Positions 56,910 to 64,000 of a DNA stretch of 64,000 bases are shown here, in pieces. The notes beneath the pieces are model-generated. The model worked only from the letters and a program-made list of their open reading frames with translations. It was not told the DNA's origin and did no database searches. Both the position numbers and the translations under genes were made by a program. Source of the DNA: Duncaniella dubosii (lineage in GTDB: Bacteria > Bacteroidota > Bacteroidia > Bacteroidales > Muribaculaceae); contig NZ_CP039396.1 in the NCBI RefSeq assembly GCF_004803915.1, positions 496,001 through 560,000 of the forward strand. The letters run 5' to 3'. Numbering within the stretch: the stretch's first letter is position 1; each line of letters begins with the position of its first letter.

Positions 56910-58040
56910 TCAGCTCATCCGGTGCTTGTAGTCCTCGTATGTGAACCGTCGCAGATATGTGCAGTCTCCGTTGATGTCACACATAACGATGTCAGGATGC
57001 TGAATTCCGTTGAACATGGTGGTCTTTACCGTAGTGTAGTGGTTCATGTCCTCAAGCGTCAGCCTGTCGCCCGCCTTCAGCGGATTTCTGAAACACCAGT
57101 CGCCGACATAATCTCCGCTCAGACATGAATTTCCGCCGAGACGGTAGCGCGGAAGCCCTTCGGCCTCCTCAACGCTCTCGGTGATGGCCGGTTTATAGGG
57201 CATTTCAAGACAGTCGGGCATGTGGCATGCAAAGCTCGCATCAATGACAGCTGTCTTTATTCCCTGATTGTCCACTATGTCGAGAACTTCCGTAATCAGA
57301 TCGCCGGTACGCCACATCCATGCGCTCCCCGGCTCAAGCACTACACTCAGCCACGGATAACGCGAACGGAAACCGCGAAGCACCTCTATCAGATGAGCCG
57401 TGTCATATCCCTCGCGGGTCATGAGATGTCCGCCTCCGAAATTCACCCATTTGAGCTGTCGGAAATAACATCCGAACTGTTCCTCAAAGGCATTGAGCAC
57501 TTTTGCGAGATCATAACTTGAGCTTTCACACAAGGCATGGAAATGAAGCCCCTCGATCCCTTCGGGGAGCACTCCGCCAAGCTGCTCGGCAGTGACCCCG
57601 AAGCGCGAGCCGGGAAGTGCGGGATTGTAGATTTCAGTCTCTATGACCGAACACTGCGGATTGACCCTCAGTCCCGGCGACACTCCGGCCGCCAAAGTCC
57701 GCTGTCCGTATCGTTCCCATTGGCTTAGGGAATTGAATGTGAGATGCGTCGCACGAGAGAGAAATTCATCTATCGTCTGTTCGGTATACACCGGACAGTA
57801 GACATGCGCCTCGCCTCCGAGTTCCTCATTTCCGAGACGAAGCTCATTGAGCGAGCTTGCGGTGAAATCCCGGTTATACTCGCGGACAACAGGAAAACTG
57901 CGCCACAGGGCGTTGGCCTTGAAGGCCATGATGATATTGACACCGGCCTCGCGCTCTACGCGTGTAATCAGTTCAAGATTCCGGCGCATGCGGTCCTCGT
58001 ATACTATATAATATGGTGTGGGTAGCTCAGAGGCTTTCAT
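56910..58040 (-). CDS. nspC: Carboxynorspermidine decarboxylase
   Basis: 376 residues; PLP enzyme of the alanine-racemase fold, with the PLP lysine at residue 41 ('IIMAFKANALWRSF') and the family ending 'MNHYTTVKTTMFNGIQHPDI'. It carries out the last step of the alternative (aspartate semialdehyde-dependent) pathway to spermidine or norspermidine, usual in Bacteroidota. The partner dehydrogenase is not in the window. It is 31 nt downstream of the helicase gene. Confidence 0.95.
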   Translation of the reverse strand: MKASELPTPYYIVYEDRMRRNLELITRVEREAGVNIIMAFKANALWRSFPVVREYNRDFTASSLNELRLGNEELGGEAHVYCPVYTEQTIDEFLSRATHLTFNSLSQWERYGQRTLAAGVSPGLRVNPQCSVIETEIYNPALPGSRFGVTAEQLGGVLPEGIEGLHFHALCESSSYDLAKVLNAFEEQFGCYFRQLKWVNFGGGHLMTREGYDTAHLIEVLRGFRSRYPWLSVVLEPGSAWMWRTGDLITEVLDIVDNQGIKTAVIDASFACHMPDCLEMPYKPAITESVEEAEGLPRYRLGGNSCLSGDYVGDWCFRNPLKAGDRLTLEDMNHYTTVKTTMFNGIQHPDIVMCDINGDCTYLRRFTYEDYKHRMS

Positions 58041-58071
58041 ATATTATTTTCGTTTTTATAGCATTTTAAAT

Positions 58072-60408
58072 TTATCCCACTATCGCGAATTTTGCAAATT
58101 TCAGCATCAGTGTCCTCTCGTCGGTAGAGTCAAACTTCACCGTTATGCGTGCATCAGGGCCGGAACTGTCGATCTTGACAATCAAACCGCCTCCGAACTT
58201 CGCATGTTCGATTCGCATATTCTCCGAGAGTTCTCCGACGCTATGGACGGTGTAGTCGCCTCCGGCAGCCGATGATGCAGTCGCTCCGGCCGTGGTTGCC
58301 TGACGCGAAGAAACCGGACGGGGGGCTGTGATTCCGGGCGAACGCAGCGAATTCAGACTACGGGCGCTACCGGCCATTGAAGCTGCATAGTTGACCGTCG
58401 GGCGGACTTTCGGAGCTGACGCGCCGAGAACGTCGTTGGTGGAGAGCCGGAGAAATTCCGGATCGATGTCACCGAGAAATCGCGAAGGGCGGCAGGCGAC
58501 CGTCTGTCCGTTTCGGAAACGCGAACCCGCATAACTGAGCATACAGAATTTACGGGCGCGGGTAATGGCCACATACATGAGGCGACGCTCCTCTTCAATC
58601 TGTGCCGGCGAGTCCTGAGCCATAGCCGAAGGAAACAGTTCCTCCTCGACACCGACAACAAACACATTATTGAACTCAAGCCCCTTCGCAGCATGGACAG
58701 TCATTAGCGTAACACGCTCCTCGTCGCTGTCGGAATCAGAATCCTGATCGGTGGCAAGCGAAACTTCGGCCATGAAATCGGCAAGACCTGTCGCGCTGTT
58801 TCCCTCCTCCGTCCGTGTTTCGACAAATTCCTTCACACCGTTGAGAAGCTCCTGCAGGTTATCCTGTTTCGAGATGCTTTCGGGCGTATTATCGTGAAGA
58901 AGCATTGTGAAAAGCCCGGTGCGGTCGATTATCTCTGTCGCGAGCACCGACGCATCGTCTCCGCTGCGATTGCTCTGCACAAATCCGGCTATCAGCCCGG
59001 CAAAGGCATCAAGCTTGCGCATAGTTCCGGCATTGAGGCCGGCAGGATGTAAGTCGGGTTGCTGAATCACAGTCCAGATGCTTACATTATCGTCGATGGC
59101 ACGACGGACGAGCCTGTTGACCGTCGTCTCCCCTATGCCTCTCGCCGGAAAATTTATGATACGCTTCAAAGCTTCGTCATCGTCTGGGTTCAGAGCCATA
59201 CGGAAATAGGCGATAGCGTCTTTCACCTCCTTACGCTGATAGAACGAAAGTCCGCCGTAGATTCTGTAAGGGACATTGCGCTTGCGCAACGCCTCTTCAA
59301 GCACACGGCTCTGGGCGTTGGTGCGGTAAAGTATGGCAAACTCCTCGGCACTGTCGCCCGACCGCATTTTTAGCTGCGATACACGCGATGCTACCTGATA
59401 AGCCTCCTCGAAGTCGCTGTAACACTTCACCACCTCAATCGGCACGCCCTTTTCGTTCTCTGAATAGACCTGCTTCGGAATCTGGTCGCGGTTCTTGTCG
59501 ATGAGCGAGCCGGCGGCGTTTATGATGTTGCGCGTCGAGCGGTAGTTGCGTTCGAGCTTGAATGTCGAGAGGTCGGTGTATGTGTGGCGCAAGTCGAGGA
59601 TGTTGCGTATGTTTGCACCACGAAACGAGTAGATGCTCTGCGCGTCATCGCCAACGACACACAGCTTGCCGCTTTCGCGGGTGAGCTGTGTCACGATCAC
59701 ATGCTGTGCGAAATTGGTGTCCTGATACTCGTCGACAAGCACGTAGCGGAAAAACTCCCTGTAGTGGCGCAGCACATCGGGATTGTCGCGCAGCAGCACG
59801 TTGGTATAATAGAGCAGGTCATCGAAATCCATCGCACCGCTTGCGACACAGCGGTCACGGTAGGCACGGTAGACGGCATACATCTCCGGGCGCTTGGCTC
59901 GGCGGTCAGCTTCAATCACGTCGCGACTGATGGCATAGTCCTCAGGAGACACAAGAGCGTTTTTCGCTCCTGAAATCGCCGAAATCACAGCCGCCGGCTT
60001 ATAGATTTTCTCATCGAGCTGCATATCTTTCACAATCGTTTTGACAAGCGACTTGCTGTCAGCGGAGTCATAGATAGTGAAATTGCTTTTGAAACCTATA
60101 AGTTCGGCGTTGCTGCGGAGAATACGGGCGAATATCGAATGGAAGGTTCCCATCCAGAGCTTGGAAGCTGTCTCGCGTCCGACGAGCTCTTCGATGCGCT
60201 CGCGCATCTCTCGCGCGGCCTTGTTGGTAAAGGTCAAAGCCAAAATGCGCCAAGGCTCAAAGCCAAGGCGCAGAAGATGTACTATTTTATAGGTGAGCAC
60301 GCGGGTCTTGCCTGAACCTGCGCCCGCAATCACGAGTTGCGGACCGTCGCAGTATTCAACGGCAGCACGCTGCTGCTCATTAAGTCTGTCAAGATAATTT
60401 TCAGCCAT
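58072..60408 (-). CDS. uvrD: ATP-dependent DNA helicase UvrD/PcrA
   Basis: 778 residues, SF1A helicase. Walker A 'VIAGAGSGKTRVLTYKI', motif II 'LVDEYQDTNFAQ', motif III 'VVGDDAQSIYSFRGA', motif IV 'LERNYRSTRNI', and motifs V-VI 'VTLMTVHAAKGLEFNNVFVV' and 'LMYVAITRAR'. The C-terminal Tudor-like segment ('IEHAKFGGGLIVKID') binds RNA polymerase in PcrA. Acts in nucleotide excision and mismatch repair. It probably heads a unit with nspC downstream. Confidence 0.96.
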   Translation of the reverse strand: MAENYLDRLNEQQRAAVEYCDGPQLVIAGAGSGKTRVLTYKIVHLLRLGFEPWRILALTFTNKAAREMRERIEELVGRETASKLWMGTFHSIFARILRSNAELIGFKSNFTIYDSADSKSLVKTIVKDMQLDEKIYKPAAVISAISGAKNALVSPEDYAISRDVIEADRRAKRPEMYAVYRAYRDRCVASGAMDFDDLLYYTNVLLRDNPDVLRHYREFFRYVLVDEYQDTNFAQHVIVTQLTRESGKLCVVGDDAQSIYSFRGANIRNILDLRHTYTDLSTFKLERNYRSTRNIINAAGSLIDKNRDQIPKQVYSENEKGVPIEVVKCYSDFEEAYQVASRVSQLKMRSGDSAEEFAILYRTNAQSRVLEEALRKRNVPYRIYGGLSFYQRKEVKDAIAYFRMALNPDDDEALKRIINFPARGIGETTVNRLVRRAIDDNVSIWTVIQQPDLHPAGLNAGTMRKLDAFAGLIAGFVQSNRSGDDASVLATEIIDRTGLFTMLLHDNTPESISKQDNLQELLNGVKEFVETRTEEGNSATGLADFMAEVSLATDQDSDSDSDEERVTLMTVHAAKGLEFNNVFVVGVEEELFPSAMAQDSPAQIEEERRLMYVAITRARKFCMLSYAGSRFRNGQTVACRPSRFLGDIDPEFLRLSTNDVLGASAPKVRPTVNYAASMAGSARSLNSLRSPGITAPRPVSSRQATTAGATASSAAGGDYTVHSVGELSENMRIEHAKFGGGLIVKIDSSGPDARITVKFDSTDERTLMLKFAKFAIVG

Positions 60409-60454
60409 TTAATGCTTGAAGCACATATAAAATTTTCTATTATCGGCAGTTCCG

Positions 60455-62077
60455 TCATTTTATTCGGAGGTGGTCGCCTGTCTGGTCGGCTATCGAACGG
60501 TAGTAGCGCTCGTCATAACCGCCATATATCGGCGATACGGGCATCCCTTCGGGAGTGCGCTCGAACTTGCCGTCCTTCTCGCGCTTGATATTTCCGTCCA
60601 TATATTTCACGAGCAGATAGTCGCCCAGATCCTTGTAGCGCTTGACATAGCGCTTCGAAGCGTCGGCCGAATGGGCGTTGAGGCGCTGACGTGCCGTAGC
60701 TGCGTCCATCGAAGGAAGTTCGGCTATAAATTTGTCGACCTCGCCCTCAAGAGTGGCTTCCTCGGCCTTCTGCACTTTGCGGATATCGTCGATCATCTTG
60801 CTATACTGGTGATATGCCTGATTGGCAACATAGCTCGTAACCCAGAAAGCGGCATCCCACGAAAGCGTCAGGAGGTCTCCGTTGCCGACGGCAAATTCAT
60901 GAGGGATGGAAGTTATGCCGTTGTACATGGGGACATATACGCAGGTGTTGGCATCATCGACACCAAACCAGAGAATGCCGCGCATGAGTTCGGGATGAGC
61001 CGAATTCATCTGCGACACGAACGAGAAACCGGTCTGCTGTGTGGCGATGGCGCGTTCGTTGAGATATTCCTTGTCGTCGACCTTGAATGTCATCGGACGC
61101 CAGCGGTAGGGGACGGCATACGGTCCTGCGCCGATGTCCTGAGTCATATCCATAGGAGTGCCTTCGAAATGGTCGCGCATCATCCACTTCATGTCGTTGA
61201 CGCTAACCTTGCGGTTGGGCTTCACCCACAGAGGGAAAGCCTCGCCCTCGCCGTGCATCACGTATGGAAGATAGGCATCCATCCCGTCGGAGAAGCGGTT
61301 GAAATAGCTCCAGACACGGCCGTCACAGCCACGTGTGGCAGTAGCGTCGAGCTCTCCGTAGGCAAGCGAGAAACTAAAATCCTCGTCCCTTCCCTTGTAG
61401 TAGCCCATCTTGCGGGCGAAGTCGATAACATCGGGCGAATAGATGGTGTTTTCCTTATCGTTGAGAGGGAATTTGTGGATGCGCGGATGGTTGGCATGAC
61501 CCGAGATGCAATCGTCGGGGATGCGGCGTGCCACCCAGACAGCGCCCTTCTCCTTGCCGCCCTTGCCGATGAGCTCCATGACCCAAGCCTCCTCAGAATC
61601 AGCGATAGAGAATGACTCTCCGCTCGAATGGTAGCCGTAGTCCTTCACGAGATCGGTCATGACCTTGATGGCCTCGCGGGCTGTGCGTGCGCGTTCGAGC
61701 GTCACGTAGATGAGCGAACCGTAGTCCATGATGCCCGTGGTGTCGGCGAGTTCCTCGCGGCCGCCCCATGTACTCTCGGAGATGGTCAGACCATGTTCGT
61801 TCATATTGCCTATGGTGGTGTAGGTCTCGGCCACCTGCGGGATGTCGCCGAGATACTTTCCGGTGTCCCACTCGACTATCTTGCGCACTTCGCCGGCCGA
61901 ATGCTTGCCGCCGGGACGGTTATAAAGCTCGCCATAGAGCGTATGGCTGTCGGCGGCGTATGTCACAAGCACCGAACCGTCGGCCGTGGCCTTCTTGCCC
62001 GCGATGAGACTCGTACACGCAAACGCCTCGACCGGCAACAGAGCCGCCATAGCCAGAAACAGTGATTTCATTTTCAT
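60455..62077 (-). CDS. C69 family dipeptidase (Ntn hydrolase), exported
   Basis: 540 residues. A signal peptide (residues 1-20, ending 'VEAFA') precedes the catalytic Cys21 in 'ACTSLIAGKKATADGSVLVT'; in family C69 the N-terminal cysteine is exposed by processing and acts as nucleophile. The conserved 'SGESFSIADSEEAWVMEL' and 'ARRIPDDCISGHANHPRI' blocks follow. Cleaves dipeptides, probably in the periplasm. Position is typical of Bacteroidota, downstream of a non-coding stretch with a TAACTTTG -7 box. Confidence 0.94.
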   Translation of the reverse strand: MKMKSLFLAMAALLPVEAFACTSLIAGKKATADGSVLVTYAADSHTLYGELYNRPGGKHSAGEVRKIVEWDTGKYLGDIPQVAETYTTIGNMNEHGLTISESTWGGREELADTTGIMDYGSLIYVTLERARTAREAIKVMTDLVKDYGYHSSGESFSIADSEEAWVMELIGKGGKEKGAVWVARRIPDDCISGHANHPRIHKFPLNDKENTIYSPDVIDFARKMGYYKGRDEDFSFSLAYGELDATATRGCDGRVWSYFNRFSDGMDAYLPYVMHGEGEAFPLWVKPNRKVSVNDMKWMMRDHFEGTPMDMTQDIGAGPYAVPYRWRPMTFKVDDKEYLNERAIATQQTGFSFVSQMNSAHPELMRGILWFGVDDANTCVYVPMYNGITSIPHEFAVGNGDLLTLSWDAAFWVTSYVANQAYHQYSKMIDDIRKVQKAEEATLEGEVDKFIAELPSMDAATARQRLNAHSADASKRYVKRYKDLGDYLLVKYMDGNIKREKDGKFERTPEGMPVSPIYGGYDERYYRSIADQTGDHLRIK

Positions 62078-62149
62078 ATTTTTATATAAGGTAATTGGTT
62101 TATTCGTCTATATGAGATGTCCTTTATATTAAATCGGTATACTCTCAGG

Positions 62150-62157
62150 CAAAGTTA
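62150..62157 (-). promoter_or_regulatory. Candidate -7 element of the C69 dipeptidase gene
   Basis: TAACTTTG on the minus strand, about 73 nt upstream of the ATG. No clear -33. Confidence 0.45.
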
Positions 62158-62540
62158 AGAATTATTTTTACATTTTTGTGTGATGTGAAACTTTTTTATC
62201 TAAAGTTTTGCTATTTCATAATTTATGTATAATTTCGCGTCTGAATTAGACTTTTAGCCTGATTTTGGAACTTTGTACGTTTTAAACCTGTCCTTCAGAT
62301 GATTGCCGTATATCGGCAAGCCATTCTCTTCTTTTTCAGGGCTTAATGCCGCACAAAACATATGGATTAATTATTATACACAGCATCAGTAACTTCAAGA
62401 CGAATGTCATGAGCGACATACAACATAACGCACAGATAATTTTACCCCCCCCGTTTGCTTTAACGCATTGGGAACCAATTATTTACCCCCCCTCCCCACA
62501 GCCTGAAATCGGCCAAGATTTCGGTTTGCGGGGATTTGTT

Positions 62541-62579
62541 GCATAGCCCTGCCACCGGATCTGACCGGCGGGGCTTTGC
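62541..62579. repeat. G/C-rich imperfect hairpin, REP-like
   Basis: GCATAGCCCTGCC (62541-62553) pairs with GGCGGGGCTTTGC (62567-62579) with two mismatches. The flanking DNA is G/C-rich compared with the 400 bp to its left. No T run follows, so it is not a usual terminator. Confidence 0.5.
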
Positions 62580-62776
62580 TGCATTACTCCCGCCGGCGGC
62601 AGCCGTCCCGCCGCCACCCTTCCAGAGGGCACTGCGGTCCACCCTCCCCTCCATTCACACAATAACTTCACTCCTCGCAAAAAAGTTAGGTATCCTAAAA
62701 TTCGTTATCCGATTTTAATTATCACAACCGATCCTGCATCAACGATACACGCAGGCGGCACGTAGTAACTACATAT

Positions 62777-63361
62777 ATGAGATTCAAGATTCTTTTGGCC
62801 GGAGTCCTTTTAGGGCTTCTGAGCCTGTGTGAAGTCAAAGCGCAAGATGCAGCCGTCAAGACCAACATCCTGTCCGACATCGTATTGTCGCCATCGGTTA
62901 GCGCCGAGGTCGGACTCGCCCCAAAATGGACTTTCGAACTGACCGGGCAGCTCAACGCATGGGATGTCAACGAGCACTACTGGAAACACTGGCTCGTAAT
63001 GCCCGAAGGGCGCTACTGGTTCTGCCGCAGATTCTCAGGTCATTTTGTCGGCGCTCACATCTTAGGAGGGCAATACAACTTCGGAAACCTCGACAACAAC
63101 ATCAAGTTTCTCGGGACTGATTTCTCGAAACTCTCCGACGAGCGCCATCAGGGATGGATGTTCGGCGCAGGCGTGGCCTACGGTTACTCATGGATCATCG
63201 ACCGCCGATGGAACATCGAAGCTGAAATAGGTCTCGGATGGGTACACACGATCTACGATGTCTATCCGTGCGCCAAATGCGGCACAAAAAAGCTTTCAGG
63301 CAAACACCACAACTACTTCGGCCCGACAAAAGCCGCTATCAATCTCATCTACACATTTTAA
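62777..63361 (+). CDS. DUF3575 domain-containing outer-membrane protein
   Basis: 194 residues with a signal peptide (1-22, 'GVLLGLLSLCEVKAQ'). The family hallmark opening 'AAVKTNILSDIVLSPSVSAEVGL' is followed by 'WKHWLVMPEGRYWFCRRFSGHFVGAH' and 'GWMFGAGVAYGYSWIIDRRWNIEAEIGLGW'. It ends in Phe, as a beta-barrel does. In Bacteroides and relatives DUF3575 genes stand at the head of major or minor fimbriae loci with DUF3868 and fimbrillin genes. Eleven nucleotides separate it from the next gene. Confidence 0.93.
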   Translation: MRFKILLAGVLLGLLSLCEVKAQDAAVKTNILSDIVLSPSVSAEVGLAPKWTFELTGQLNAWDVNEHYWKHWLVMPEGRYWFCRRFSGHFVGAHILGGQYNFGNLDNNIKFLGTDFSKLSDERHQGWMFGAGVAYGYSWIIDRRWNIEAEIGLGWVHTIYDVYPCAKCGTKKLSGKHHNYFGPTKAAINLIYTF

Positions 63362-63372
63362 ACCCCTCATAC

Positions 63373-64000
63373 ATGCGAACCATGAAACGGATTGCAAGCA
63401 TACTTTGTGCCTTCGCCGTCGCCACACCCGCCCTCATGGCATTCAAGTCGACAGCCGACAGCACCGATATAAAGCTCTATGACATCAACGTCGCCGTCGA
63501 CGAGGCCGCTGCCAAAGTCAGAATCGACATTGACCTCGACATCGAAAAATATAGCGTCAATTCCGAACGCGAAATCATATTCACCCCCGTCATCGTGGCC
63601 GACAATCTCTCCGACAGCCTCGCGCTCGACCCCATAGTGATCGCCGGACGCAACCGCTGGTTTCACTACCTCCGCGACGGCGAGCTCGAAGACCCTCTGA
63701 CACCCATCTACCGCGCTGGCAAGAAGAACGCCCACGCCGTCTACACCCGCGAAGTCCCCTTTGCCTCATGGATGGAACAGTCGACAGTCGAGATGCGCGC
63801 CGAATCGGCCAACTGCTGCGACGCGCCCGACCGTCTCACAGGCCCGTCACCCTCAGGCAACATTCCTCTGGCACATATCGACGTGACCCGCCCGGCGTTC
63901 AACCCCGATTTCGTCTACGCCCCGCCGGTCGATGCCGGCCCTGTCATCAAGTCGCTCAGCGGATCGGCGTTCATCACCTTCATTGTCAACCGCACCGAAC
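63373..64000 (+). CDS. DUF3868 domain-containing protein (N-terminal part, cut by window end)
   Basis: Read directly from the sequence: starts ATG at 63373 (or 63382), 209 codons visible, no stop before 64000. Signal peptide 'MKRIASILCAFAVATPALMA'. DUF3868 features: 'VRIDIDLDIEKYSVNSEREI', 'IAGRNRWFHYLRDGE', 'TREVPFASWMEQSTVEM' and the Cys-Cys pair in 'SANCCDAP'. Full-length relatives carry an OmpA-like domain at the C-terminus. They accompany fimbrillin genes; the rest of the locus lies outside the window. Confidence 0.9.
   Translation, partial: MRTMKRIASILCAFAVATPALMAFKSTADSTDIKLYDINVAVDEAAAKVRIDIDLDIEKYSVNSEREIIFTPVIVADNLSDSLALDPIVIAGRNRWFHYLRDGELEDPLTPIYRAGKKNAHAVYTREVPFASWMEQSTVEMRAESANCCDAPDRLTGPSPSGNIPLAHIDVTRPAFNPDFVYAPPVDAGPVIKSLSGSAFITFIVNRTE

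Larger units (their letters stand above)
62078..62776. other. 0.7-kb intergenic region before the fimbrial-type genes
   Basis: No credible gene. It contains the -7 box of the C69 gene (62150-62157, minus), two long C tracts of 8 (62445-62452) and 7 (62486-62492) residues with the same left flank TTTA, and a G/C-rich imperfect hairpin at 62541-62579. Small open frames at 62346-62718 cross these features in conflicting frames and look spurious. Confidence 0.7.

Noticed and set aside
60470-61615. Long plus-strand open frame (381 codons) antisense to the C69 dipeptidase gene
   Set aside because: The minus-strand gene has a signal peptide and all family motifs; the antisense frame is a by-product of its G/C-rich third positions.
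62346-62718. Small open frames on both strands before the DUF3575 gene
   Set aside because: They cross poly-C tracts and a hairpin, conflict with each other and show no family signal.
1-64000. tRNA, rRNA, CRISPR arrays, integrases, transposases or prophage genes
   Set aside because: I looked for these on both strands and saw none I could support; regularly spaced repeats are limited to the 14-bp units at 2971-3012.

Overview
The window is chromosomal DNA from a member of the Bacteroidales, most likely a Muribaculaceae (S24-7) bacterium. Evidence for this: Bacteroidota promoters (TTG/TTTG, about 20 bp, then TAnnTTTG) before many genes; lipoproteins including one with the acidic export signal after its cysteine; a Bacteroides-type dipeptidyl peptidase III; DUF3575/DUF3868 fimbrial genes; a BlaI plus M56-TonB pair; and a str-S10-spc-alpha ribosomal cluster without tuf. 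The family-level call is inference from protein resemblance.

Layout. 1-14.6 kb: the end of a GH13 amylase, DPP III, the rRNA methylase RlmI, RseP, Dxr, a large TPR protein, an M3 peptidase, a radical-SAM/DUF4130 putative DNA repair pair and a patatin-like hydrolase. 14.6-19.0 kb: a CpsB-type phosphatase (broken), an M56-TonB sensor protease with its BlaI repressor and a strong dyad at the blaI promoter, and an outer-membrane protein (broken). 19.0-24.6 kb: a highly expressed, codon-optimised pair (surface lipoprotein plus OmpA) behind a long leader, then a secreted protein with a T9SS-like tail. 24.8-31.2 kb: MsrAB (broken), transketolase, 1.3 kb without a credible gene, an FHS-type sugar transporter and a small membrane protein.

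31.4-50.3 kb, all on the minus strand: rpsL rpsG fusA rpsJ rplC rplD rplW rplB rpsS rplV rpsC rplP rpmC rpsQ rplN rplX rplE rpsN rpsH rplF rplR rpsE rpmD rplO secY map infA rpmJ rpsM rpsK rpsD rpoA rplQ. It runs from a good promoter before rpsL to a terminator after rplQ, with an unusual 347-nt spacer between rpsN and rpsH. 50.7-62.1 kb: metG, ansA, cysK, radC, a GT2 glycosyltransferase, nspC, a UvrD/PcrA helicase and a C69 dipeptidase. 62.1-64.0 kb: a 0.7 kb non-coding stretch with two long C tracts, then DUF3575 and DUF3868 genes that open a probable fimbriae locus cut by the window end.

The most important reading note is that five genes (cpsB-like, the 18-kb outer-membrane gene, msrAB, rplF, rplE) each carry one net single-base deletion. 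In four of them it lies clearly in a G run preceded by C on the plus strand, and the fifth fits the same context. Because rplF and rplE are essential, sequencing or consensus error is the likeliest cause. I report the restored genes as single features. I saw no tRNA, rRNA, CRISPR array, intact insertion sequence, prophage or clear-cut new defence system. The best candidates for undescribed biology are the radical-SAM/DUF4130 pair, the surface lipoprotein-OmpA operon, and the structured non-coding stretches.
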